From: Microbispora amethystogenes
GTDB taxonomy: Bacteria; Actinomycetota; Actinomycetes; Streptosporangiales; Streptosporangiaceae
Length of the DNA: 62,008 bases
Assembly (NCBI RefSeq): GCF_016863015.1
Contig: NZ_BOOB01000011.1
Span: 1 to 62,008, forward strand
Reading direction: 5' to 3'
A program made the translations under genes and the position numbers. A model generated the notes under the pieces. The model had not been told where the DNA came from, made no database searches, and saw only the letters and a list, made by a program, of their open reading frames with translations. Positions 17,043 to 24,606 of the stretch are shown here, one piece after another. Position 1 is the first letter of the stretch. Every line of letters starts with the position of its first letter.

Positions 17043-18563
17043 GTGACCACGACGACGACATCGAAGGGCATCGGGCTACGGTCGGAACGCGGTCCCGTCC
17101 TCGCCGCCATCATGCTGTGTACCGGACTGGTGGCGCTGGACAGCACGATCATCGCGACCGCGGTGCCCTCGGTCGTCAGTGACCTCGGCGGGTTCTCCCA
17201 GTTCCCGTGGCTGTTCTCGATCTACCTGCTCACCCAGGCCGTCACCGTGCCCATCTACGGCAAGCTGGCCGACGTCTTCGGGCGCAAGCCGGTGATGTTC
17301 TTCGGCATCGCCGCGTTCCTGCTCGGGTCGGTGCTGTGCGGGGTGGCCTGGAGCATGCCCGCGCTGATCGCGTTCCGGGCGATCCAGGGCATCGGCGCCG
17401 GGGCGGTGCAGCCCATCAGCATCACGATGGCCGGCGACCTCTACTCGGTCGAGGAACGGGCCCGGGTCCAGGGCTACCTCGCGAGCGTATGGGGCATCTC
17501 GGCGGTCGTCGGCCCGACGCTCGGCGGCGTGTTCTCCGAGTACGTCTCCTGGCGCTGGATCTTCTTCATCAACCTGCCGCTCGGCGCGGTGGCCGCCTGG
17601 GTGCTCGCCCGCCGTTTCAAGGAGCAGGTGAGGCGCGGCTCCCACCGCGTCGACTATCTGGGCGCCGTGCTGCTGACCGGCGGCTCCTCGCTGCTCATCC
17701 TCGGCCTGCTGGAGGGCGGGGTCGCCTGGGAGTGGAACTCGGCGCCCAGCATCCTGATCTTCGTGGCGGGGGCGCTGCTGATCGCCGCCTTCGTCCTCGC
17801 CGAGCGCCGCGCGGCCGAACCGGTGCTGCCCTTGTGGGTGTTCCGCCGCCGCACGCTGAACGGGGGCAACCTGGTCTCCGTCGGCGTCGGCGCCCTCACC
17901 ATCGGGCTCACGTCGTACGTCCCGACGTACGCGCAGGGGGTGCTGGGCACCGGCGCGCTGGTGGCGGGCTTCGCCCTGGCCGCGCTGACCATCGGCTGGC
18001 CGCTCGCGGCGACGTTCTCCGGCCGCCTCTACATGCGCATCGGGTTCCGCGACACGGCGCTGATCGGCGTCGTCGTGGTGGTGGCCGGCACCGTGCTGTG
18101 CGCGCTGCTCGGCCAGAACGCGATGATCTGGCAGGTCGCCGCCGCCTGTTTCGTGGTCGGCGTCGGCCTCGGGCTGTCGGCCAGCCCCACGATGGTCGCC
18201 GTGCAGTCGGTCGTCGGCTGGGAGCGCCGCGGCGTGGTCACCGCGACGAACATGTTCTCCCGCTCGATCGGCAGCACGGTCGGCGCCGCGATGCTGGGCG
18301 CCATCTCCAACGCGACGCTGTCGGACCGCTTCGCCCATCCGCCGGCCTCCCTCGCCGGGCGGCTTCCGGACAGCCTCGACGCCACGAGCCTGGTGCTGAA
18401 CGCCCAGGGCGCGGCGGCCCACTCGGCCGCCGCGTCCTTCGTCCGGGGCGCGTTGTACGACGCCGTCCACCACATCTTCATCGCGCTCGTCGTCGTGGCC
18501 GTGCTCAGCGTCGGCGCGCTGCTGCTCATGCCCCGCCGTACGACGGAACTGTCATTCGACTGA
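17043..18563 (+). CDS. MFS transporter, DHA2 (EmrB/QacA) family, 14 TM
   Basis: A 506-residue proton-driven drug/metabolite exporter. Residues 15-45 include MLCTGLVALDSTIIATAVPS, the DHA2-family motif in TM1. YGKLADVFGRKPVMF is motif A, and GPTLGGVFSEYVSWRWIFFIN is motif C (here GPTLGG and RWIFFIN). Fourteen hydrophobic helices can be traced. The GTG at 17043 follows GAGGGAG. A CTGACA/TAACGA promoter with 18-base spacing is possible at 16986-17015. It is divergent from the P450. Confidence 0.92.
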   Translation: MTTTTTSKGIGLRSERGPVLAAIMLCTGLVALDSTIIATAVPSVVSDLGGFSQFPWLFSIYLLTQAVTVPIYGKLADVFGRKPVMFFGIAAFLLGSVLCGVAWSMPALIAFRAIQGIGAGAVQPISITMAGDLYSVEERARVQGYLASVWGISAVVGPTLGGVFSEYVSWRWIFFINLPLGAVAAWVLARRFKEQVRRGSHRVDYLGAVLLTGGSSLLILGLLEGGVAWEWNSAPSILIFVAGALLIAAFVLAERRAAEPVLPLWVFRRRTLNGGNLVSVGVGALTIGLTSYVPTYAQGVLGTGALVAGFALAALTIGWPLAATFSGRLYMRIGFRDTALIGVVVVVAGTVLCALLGQNAMIWQVAAACFVVGVGLGLSASPTMVAVQSVVGWERRGVVTATNMFSRSIGSTVGAAMLGAISNATLSDRFAHPPASLAGRLPDSLDATSLVLNAQGAAAHSAAASFVRGALYDAVHHIFIALVVVAVLSVGALLLMPRRTTELSFD

Positions 18564-18582
18564 CGGAGACGGCCCCCGCGGA

Positions 18583-19533
18583 TCAGAGCTCGATGACGAC
18601 CTTGCCCCGGGTCCGGCCGGCTTCTGCCATCCGGTGTACGGCCGCCAGATCCGCCAGGGGGCGCCGCTCCGCGACGTCGACGACGATCTCCTCCGCGTCC
18701 ACCAGGGCGGCCATCTCGGTCAGCTGATCCACGTCGTTGCGGGTCACGAACCGCGTGGCGGTGACTCGCGAGCCCGGGGGCGGCCGAACGGGCGCGGTGA
18801 TCGAGACGAGGTGGCCTCCGGGGCGTACCAGCCGGGCCAGATCCGGCCCGGCGCCGGGCGCGAACGGGACGAGGTTGAGCAGCACGTCCAGGTTCCCGGG
18901 CAGGGGATCGGTCAGGTAGTCCACCACCTCGTCGGCTCCGCAGGCCCGGACCGCCGCGGCGCTGCGCGCGTTCCCGGCCGTGGCGATCACCGTCGCTCCG
19001 GCCCTTCTGGCGAGCTGCACGGTGAACATCCCCACCCCGCCGCCCGCCCCGTTGACCAGCACACGCCGCCCCGGTGCGATCCGGCCGTGCTCGTACACCG
19101 CCTGCCATGCCGTCAGCCCCGCCACGGGGATCGCGGCGGCGTCCGCGAGCGGGACGACCATCGGCGCCGGGGCCAGCAGCCGCGCGGGCGCGACAGCGTA
19201 CTCCGCCGCCGCCCCGCCCTCCAGCAGGCCCATGACCCTGTCCCCCGGGCGCGGCCAGGACACCCCCGCCCCGGTCGCCACCACTGTGCCCGAGACGTCC
19301 CACCCGAGCGTGTGCGGTAGCGGAAGGCCCGCCGTCTCCGGCACCACCGTCCGCAGCAGCCCCGAGCGCAGCCCGATCTCGGACGGGTTGAACGAGGTGC
19401 CCGCCACCTTGATCAGCACCTCGCCCCGGCCGGGCGTGGGGATCGGGATCTCCTCCTGGCGGATAACGGACGCGTCGCCGTACTCGTGGATGCGGGCGGC
19501 CCGCATCGTGGCGCGGCTGCTCTCGTGTGTCAT
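18583..19533 (-). CDS. NADP-dependent quinone-oxidoreductase-like MDR protein
   Basis: A 316-residue medium-chain dehydrogenase/reductase of the zinc-less quinone oxidoreductase type. It has the GroES-like N-terminus (GEVLIKVAGTSFNPSEIGLR), the Rossmann motif VLVNGAGGGVGMFTVQLARR and the C-terminal RTRGKVVIEL typical of the family. No structural or catalytic zinc cysteines are seen. The start chosen is the ATG at 19533; MRAARIHEYG nine residues later is a possible alternative. It is divergent from an AraC regulator whose probable binding sites lie between the two genes. Confidence 0.88.
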   Translation of the reverse strand: MTHESSRATMRAARIHEYGDASVIRQEEIPIPTPGRGEVLIKVAGTSFNPSEIGLRSGLLRTVVPETAGLPLPHTLGWDVSGTVVATGAGVSWPRPGDRVMGLLEGGAAAEYAVAPARLLAPAPMVVPLADAAAIPVAGLTAWQAVYEHGRIAPGRRVLVNGAGGGVGMFTVQLARRAGATVIATAGNARSAAAVRACGADEVVDYLTDPLPGNLDVLLNLVPFAPGAGPDLARLVRPGGHLVSITAPVRPPPGSRVTATRFVTRNDVDQLTEMAALVDAEEIVVDVAERRPLADLAAVHRMAEAGRTRGKVVIEL

Positions 19534-19557
19534 GAGTGCGACGGTAGGACGGCCCGG

Positions 19558-19605
19558 CCAGACGTCCAATGTCATGAAGTCTGGATTTGATACGCGATCG
19601 TCTGG
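19558..19605. promoter_or_regulatory. three phased AraC-type half-sites
   Basis: CCAGAC at 19558-19563, then GTCTGG at 19579-19584 and at 19600-19605. The first is the reverse complement of the others, and the centres are exactly 21 bp apart, two helical turns. They lie in the 92-base divergent region and overlap the start side of both genes. Confidence 0.6.
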
Positions 19606-19625
19606 TCTTCCGTAGGGTGATCGGT

Positions 19626-20624
19626 ATGGACGTGCTCAGCGATGTCATCTCCGTCATGCGTACCGGGCGGCCGAACGCGGCACGCGTGCAACGGCGCGGC
19701 GTCTGGGGACAGCGGTTCCCGGCGGTACCGGGGGCGGCGGGTTTCCAGGTGATCCTGCGGGGCTCGTGCTGGCTCATCCCGCAGGAGGACGACACCGGCG
19801 CCGCGCCGGTCCCGCTGTCCGCCGGAGACGTGGTCTTCTTCTCGCAGGGTCACCCGTACGGCCTGGCCGACTCGCCCGCCACACCCCTCGCCGTCACCGC
19901 CTGCGACCCGACGGCCGAAGACCTGGCGTTGTTCGTGAACGACTCGGCGGGACCGGACACCCCGGACGGCGGCGAGGCGGCCACGGTGACCTTGTGCGGC
20001 GGGTACCGCCTCGACCCGCGGCGAACGCACCCGCTGCTGCACGACCTGCCCGGCCTCATCCATATTCCGACCCGCGCCACCTCGATGACCGGAGACGGAC
20101 CGGAGGCCGCCGCGGACGCGACGGCCGAGCTGGGCGCGGTCGTCGCCATCCTCGGCCGTGAGATCGCCACTCCCCGCCCGGGGACGGACGCCGTCGTCCC
20201 CGCGCTGCTGGACATGCTCCTGCTCTACATCCTGCGGGCCTGGTTCGACGGGCAACTCGCCCGGGGCGCGGCCACCGGATGGGCGGCCGCGCTGTCCGAT
20301 CCGGCGGTCAGCACCGCCTTGCACGCCGCTCACCAGGACCCGGCCCGGCCGTGGACGGTCGAGTCGCTGGGCCGGGAGGCCGGGATGTCCCGTGCCGCCT
20401 TCGCCGCCCGCTTCACCGCCCTGGTCGGCCAGCCGCCGCTGACGTACCTGACCTGGTGGCGCATGACCACGGCGGCGCGGCTGCTGCGGGACTCCGACGC
20501 CGGGCTGGCCGAGATAGCCGCCCGTGTCGGCTACAGCTCGGAGTACGCCTTCGGCGCCGCCTTCAAACGCGTCTACGGCACCGCTCCCGGCCTCTATCGC
20601 CGGCGTTCGTCCCCGTCCGGATGA
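19626..20624 (+). CDS. AraC-family transcriptional regulator with cupin sensor domain
   Basis: A 332-residue regulator. The first 200 residues form a cupin_6-type beta-barrel (GFQVILRGSCWLIP, PLSAGDVVFFSQGHPYGLAD). Residues 235-325 form the paired AraC HTH (TVESLGREAGMSRAAFAARF and LAEIAARVGYSSEYAFGAAF, then YGTAPGLYRRR). The ATG at 19626 is preferred over an upstream start that would run into the operator region. It is expected to control the divergent oxidoreductase gene and itself. Confidence 0.9.
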   Translation: MDVLSDVISVMRTGRPNAARVQRRGVWGQRFPAVPGAAGFQVILRGSCWLIPQEDDTGAAPVPLSAGDVVFFSQGHPYGLADSPATPLAVTACDPTAEDLALFVNDSAGPDTPDGGEAATVTLCGGYRLDPRRTHPLLHDLPGLIHIPTRATSMTGDGPEAAADATAELGAVVAILGREIATPRPGTDAVVPALLDMLLLYILRAWFDGQLARGAATGWAAALSDPAVSTALHAAHQDPARPWTVESLGREAGMSRAAFAARFTALVGQPPLTYLTWWRMTTAARLLRDSDAGLAEIAARVGYSSEYAFGAAFKRVYGTAPGLYRRRSSPSG

Positions 20625-20637
20625 CGGGGACGAACGC
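20603..20637. terminator. 15-bp perfect hairpin, bidirectional terminator
   Basis: Arms GCGTTCGTCCCCGTC / GACGGGGACGAACGC with a 5-base loop span the AraC stop codon. The structure sits between the convergent AraC and flotillin genes and can end both transcripts. Confidence 0.8.
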
Positions 20638-20661
20638 TACGGCTGACCAGCCCGCCCTCGA

Positions 20662-22131
20662 TCAGGCGATGGGCTTGACGGGGTGCTCGGCGCCGTTCAC
20701 GCTCGCGCTTTCCTGCTGGGAGGCCGTCGCGGGCGAGCCGCCGGCCAGGAGGGTGCGCGCCAGGCCCAGCCCGGTGCCGCCCAGCGTGAGCGCCTTGGCC
20801 AGCATCTCCTCGATGCCCTGGGCGCCGTTGAGGACCACCATGTGGTCGACGTTGCCGAACGCCTTCGCCCCGGCCTCCACGATCTGCGGCCAGTTCTCGG
20901 CGAGCTGCTGGGCGATGACGGCTTCCTGGTTCTCCCGCAGCGCCTCCGAGCGGGCCCTGATCGCCTCGGCCTCGGCCAGACCGCGCGCCTTGGCGGCCTC
21001 GGCCTCCGCGAGACCGCGCGCCTTGGCGGCCTCGGCCTCGCTCAGACCGGTCGCCCTGGTCGCGGCCGCGGCGGCCTCACCGCGCAGCCGCACCGACTCG
21101 GCGTCGGCCGCGGCCGCCTGCTTGACCTGCGACGCCTGCGCGACGGCCCGCAGCTCGGTCTCCTTCGCCTCCGCCTCGGCCTGCGCGATGCGCGCGTCAC
21201 GCTCGGCCTGCGACAGCGTCACGGTCTCGTACGCCTTGGCGTCGGCGGGCTTGCGCACCTGCGACTGGAGCCGCTGCTCGGAGAGCTGGGCCTCCAGCTC
21301 GGCCGTACGGGTCTCCTGGACGACGACCTCCTGACGGGCCGTCGCCTCCGACAGCGGACCGGACTGCCGCGACCGCGCCTGCGCCTCGTCGATCTCCGCC
21401 TGGTAGGAGGCCTGCTTGATCTGCGCGTCACGCCACGCGGCGGCCTTGTTCGCCGCCGCGATCTGCTCGGCCTCGGTGGCCTCCTGGTCGCGCTGCGCCT
21501 CCGCGATGCGGGCGGACGCGGCGATCTTCGCGGCGTGCGGCTTGCCCAGGTTCGTGATGTAGCCGGTCTCGTCCTCGATCTCCTGGATCTGCAGCGAGTC
21601 GACCACCAGGCCGAGCTTGCTCATCTCGTCGGCCGCGGAGCTGCGGGTCTCGCTGGTGAGCCGCTCCCGGTTGAGAATGAGATCCTCGACGGTCAGGTTG
21701 CCGATGATCGAGCGCAGGTGACCGGTGAACAGCTCGTGGATGGCGCCGTTCATCGAGTCCTGCTGGTCGAGGAAGCGCCGGGCGGCGTTCGCGATGCTGC
21801 TGAAGTCGTCGCCCACCTTGTAAATGATCACGCCGCGCACCTGGACCGGGATGCCCTGCTGGGTCACGCAGTTGACCTGCAGGTTCGTGGCCCGGCTGTC
21901 GAGCCGCAGCCGCCGGGAGGTCTGGAAGCCGGGCAGCACGGCGGTGCCCTTACCTGTCACGATCTTGAAGCCCAGGCTGTCGGCGAGCTCGTTCCTCGTG
22001 TGGGCGCCGAGGCCCGAGATGATGAGCGCCTCGTTGGGCTCGGCCACCCGCCAGATGGCCTTGAACAGCATGATGAGGACGATCAGGGCGACGATGGCGA
22101 CGCCGCCCACGACCACGATCTCCGAGGACAA
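20662..22131 (-). CDS. flotillin-like SPFH-domain protein
   Basis: A 489-residue membrane-scaffold protein. Residues 5-25 are one membrane helix (VVVGGVAIVALIVLIMLF). The SPFH/band-7 domain covers about 30-205 (VAEPNEALIISGLG, RLDSRATNLQVNCVTQQGIP, LGLVVDSLQIQEIED). A long Ala/Glu-rich coiled coil (about 210-420) carries tandem GLAEAEAAKAR repeats. Flotillins organise ordered membrane domains. Translation starts at TTG 22131, with GGAGG correctly placed upstream. It is last in a run of three co-directional genes with an OB-fold/NfeD-like protein just before it, the usual partner of SPFH proteins. Confidence 0.9.
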   Translation of the reverse strand: MSSEIVVVGGVAIVALIVLIMLFKAIWRVAEPNEALIISGLGAHTRNELADSLGFKIVTGKGTAVLPGFQTSRRLRLDSRATNLQVNCVTQQGIPVQVRGVIIYKVGDDFSSIANAARRFLDQQDSMNGAIHELFTGHLRSIIGNLTVEDLILNRERLTSETRSSAADEMSKLGLVVDSLQIQEIEDETGYITNLGKPHAAKIAASARIAEAQRDQEATEAEQIAAANKAAAWRDAQIKQASYQAEIDEAQARSRQSGPLSEATARQEVVVQETRTAELEAQLSEQRLQSQVRKPADAKAYETVTLSQAERDARIAQAEAEAKETELRAVAQASQVKQAAAADAESVRLRGEAAAAATRATGLSEAEAAKARGLAEAEAAKARGLAEAEAIRARSEALRENQEAVIAQQLAENWPQIVEAGAKAFGNVDHMVVLNGAQGIEEMLAKALTLGGTGLGLARTLLAGGSPATASQQESASVNGAEHPVKPIA

Positions 22132-22178
22132 TGGGAGCCTCCGTCCAGTGGGGGGATGAGAGAGGAGGAGGGTGCGGG

Positions 22179-22388
22179 TCAGACGATCGCGCGGGCGACG
22201 TAGACGCTGCGCGGGGGCGAGTACTCCACGACGACGACGATGGACCCCACCGGGATCTCCTCGTCCGGGACGCTCGGATAGGCGTAGAACGCCTCGACAC
22301 CCCCGCGGATGGGGACCATCACCTCGCCGACGAGGCCGGGACCGATCCTGCCCGTGACCCTGCCCTGTCTGCCGACCACCCGCGTCAC
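22179..22388 (-). CDS. small OB-fold (NfeD C-terminal-like) protein
   Basis: A 69-residue beta-rich protein starting VTRVVGRQGRVTGRIGPG and ending YSPPRSVYVARAIV. The pattern of a GRxGxV start, a turn with VPIRGG, and IPVGSIVVVVEY is what the OB-fold C-terminal domain of NfeD proteins looks like, but without the usual membrane helices. It lies 47 bases upstream of the flotillin gene, and NfeD-SPFH pairing is well known. The GTG at 22388 is my choice; an in-frame ATG at 22469 would overlap the acyltransferase end. Confidence 0.6.
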   Translation of the reverse strand: MTRVVGRQGRVTGRIGPGLVGEVMVPIRGGVEAFYAYPSVPDEEIPVGSIVVVVEYSPPRSVYVARAIV

Positions 22389-22431
22389 CCCGTCGTTTTC
22401 ACCACACCTGGCCGCACCGCGAATGCGTACG

Positions 22432-23562
22432 CTACCCCGGATTGCGCGCTTCGCCGTGTTCTGCACCATCGCCCGGAAAACGTCCGTACGGCCCTGGGAG
22501 TTCCGCCCGGCGTCTACCGGGCCGCCGACCGCGCCGCTGACCGGGCCGGCGCAGCGTCGTGAACGCCCAGGAGACGTCCGGCTCGACCGCCCACCGGAAG
22601 ACCCGCCGTACCGGAGTGGTGCACAGCAGGGCCGCCAGTACGGCGCCGAGGGCCACCATCGCCGCCACGCCGAGCGGATTGACGAGCGCGTCGTGGAAGC
22701 GCTCGGTGACCTTCACCGCGAAGCCGTGCAGCAGATAGGCGTACATGGTGGCGGCGCCGAGGCCGGAGAACCAGGTGCGGCGGTCCGGGGTGAGCGCGAG
22801 GAACGCCAGGACCAGCAGGAAGCCCGCCGCCAGCATGGCGAGCCTGATCAGGGTGCCGGTCAGGTCGTCCACGCCGATCTGGTGGTTGGAGTGGCGCCAG
22901 CGGATCCACTCCGTCGGCACGAGCCGGTGCACGGCGAAGGCCCCGGCGAGCGCCGCAGCCAGCACGGCGCCACCCGTGATCGCGGCCACCCGCCCGCGCA
23001 GCATCTCCAGGTGGCCGGGGGTGAGCATGAGCCCGAGCACGTAGAACGGCAGCAGGCCGAAGGTGCGGTTCATCGACAGCTCGTCCGGCAGCGCGCTCGT
23101 CCCCGACAGCAGCGAGAGCCCGACCGCGACGACCAGAGGATGCCGCAACTGCTGCCAGACCGGGGTGGACAGCCGCCAGAGGAACAGCGACATCAGGAAC
23201 CAGGTCAGGTAGTACGGATCGAGCAGGCTGATCTCCAGCTTGCCGTACAGGAACCAGCGAGGCAGCGAGTAGGCCACCTCGAAGATGACGTACGGCACGG
23301 CCAGGCCGCTGATGAGCTTGCGCGCCTTGCCCGCGGAGAACGTGAAGTTACGCGACAGGTAGCCGCTGATCACGATGAACAGCGGCATGTGGAAGAGGTA
23401 GACGTAGAAGTAGAGCGCGTGCGCCGCGGGGACGTCCCGCAGGTCCTCCACGAGGTGCCCGGAGACGACGAGCACGATGGCCAGGAACTTGGCGTTGTCC
23501 AGCAGCGGGTCGCGGGCGGGGGCCGCCGGGCCGGACGTGCGCGCGGGAGCGGTCACGGTCAT
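22432..23562 (-). CDS. membrane acyltransferase (acyltransferase 3 / fucose O-acetylase-like)
   Basis: A 376-residue polytopic membrane protein with about ten helices. The family start is clear: LLDNAKFLAIVLVVSGHLVE, with the catalytic-region His, then LFHMPLFIVISGYLSRN. Proteins of this family O-acetylate sugars or lipids at the membrane, here most like COG3594 fucose 4-O-acetylase relatives. The C-terminal 50 residues are Arg/Gly-rich and cytoplasmic. It begins at ATG 23562 and is the first of three genes leading to flotillin, so its product may be placed in the same membrane domains (inference). Confidence 0.82.
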   Translation of the reverse strand: MTVTAPARTSGPAAPARDPLLDNAKFLAIVLVVSGHLVEDLRDVPAAHALYFYVYLFHMPLFIVISGYLSRNFTFSAGKARKLISGLAVPYVIFEVAYSLPRWFLYGKLEISLLDPYYLTWFLMSLFLWRLSTPVWQQLRHPLVVAVGLSLLSGTSALPDELSMNRTFGLLPFYVLGLMLTPGHLEMLRGRVAAITGGAVLAAALAGAFAVHRLVPTEWIRWRHSNHQIGVDDLTGTLIRLAMLAAGFLLVLAFLALTPDRRTWFSGLGAATMYAYLLHGFAVKVTERFHDALVNPLGVAAMVALGAVLAALLCTTPVRRVFRWAVEPDVSWAFTTLRRPGQRRGRRPGRRRAELPGPYGRFPGDGAEHGEARNPG

Positions 23563-23681
23563 GCGGCCGGACCCTAGTCATCCGTCACTCACCCGTCCGT
23601 GAGCACCGGCGCAACCCCCGGCGAACACTCCCCTAACTCTTCGGAGCCCGGCGGCCCGCAGGCCCGTCACCCGTCAACCCG

Positions 23682-24494
23682 TCAGCCCGACAGTCCGGTG
23701 GCGGCGGCGCTGGCGTCCCAGAGGGCGGCGGCGAGGGCGGGGTCGGACATCCGCGCCGGCACCCGGGCGGGGGCGTTCTTGACGAAGTAACGGCCCGGGT
23801 GGTCCACGCCGTCGGCGTGGGTGACGAGGTGGACGATCCTGGCGGCGCCGGCCTCGACCGGCTCGCCGACACCGGGAACGCGCCACACCATCTTCATGAA
23901 GAGCGTGCCGTCCGCGAAGGACGTCTTCAGCACCCCCGGGTGCAGGCACGTGGCGGCGAGCCCGCGCTCGGCGAGCGACACGGTGAACAACGCGTTGGCC
24001 TGCTTGGAGTCGCCGTACTGCTGCCAGCCGTTCCAGCGCTGCCGTTCCCTGGACAGGTCGGCGGGATCGAGGCGGCCGAACTTCGCGGCCCGCGACGAGG
24101 TGGTGACGACCCGGGCGGACGACGCCGCGAGCCGGTCGGCGAGCAGGTTCGTGAGCAGGAACGGCGCAAGGTGGTTGACCTGCATCATCAGCTCGTTGCC
24201 GTCCACCGTCGTCCGCCGGTCGGGCGTCATGACGCCCGCGTTGTTGACCAGCACGTCGATGCGTTCGTAGCGGGCCAGCAGGTCCGCGGCCAGCCGGCGC
24301 ACCTGGTCGAGTGAGGAAAAGTCGGCCACAAGAGTGTCCGGGCGGGCGCCGCCGGCCTCCGCGGCCCGGTCCGCGACGGCGCTCACCTTCTCGGGAGTGC
24401 GCCCGACGAGCACGATTTGATGACCTAGCCGGGCGAGATCAAGGGCGGAAGCTGCACCGATTCCGGCACCAGCCCCAGTGATCACAGTAATCAT
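23682..24494 (-). CDS. short-chain dehydrogenase/reductase
   Basis: A 270-residue NAD(P)-dependent SDR. It has the nucleotide motif TGAGAGIGAASALDLA, LVNNAGVMTP, the catalytic Ser region and YGDSK (YxxxK). Length and the retinol-dehydrogenase-like pattern (MQVNHLAPFLLTNLL, CLHPGVLKTSF) suggest the WW-oxidoreductase-like group. The ATG at 24494 has a very strong AGGAGGAGG ribosome site. It is divergent from cvnA. The substrate is unknown. Confidence 0.9.
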   Translation of the reverse strand: MITVITGAGAGIGAASALDLARLGHQIVLVGRTPEKVSAVADRAAEAGGARPDTLVADFSSLDQVRRLAADLLARYERIDVLVNNAGVMTPDRRTTVDGNELMMQVNHLAPFLLTNLLADRLAASSARVVTTSSRAAKFGRLDPADLSRERQRWNGWQQYGDSKQANALFTVSLAERGLAATCLHPGVLKTSFADGTLFMKMVWRVPGVGEPVEAGAARIVHLVTHADGVDHPGRYFVKNAPARVPARMSDPALAAALWDASAAATGLSG

Positions 24495-24606
24495 GGTTTC
24501 CTCCTCCTGCGCGCGGAGTGTATCGGTGCTAGCCTTCTGTGCGATCTTCCGGAGGTGCATTCCCCCATAAATGCGGCACAGCCTCCAGCACTGCAGGAGT
24601 GGCCAT

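Noticed and set aside
20683..22203. 506-codon plus-strand frame opposite flotillin
   Set aside because: Leu/Gly/Arg/Asp-rich shadow without motifs; the SPFH domain and TTG start with GGAGG are on the minus strand.
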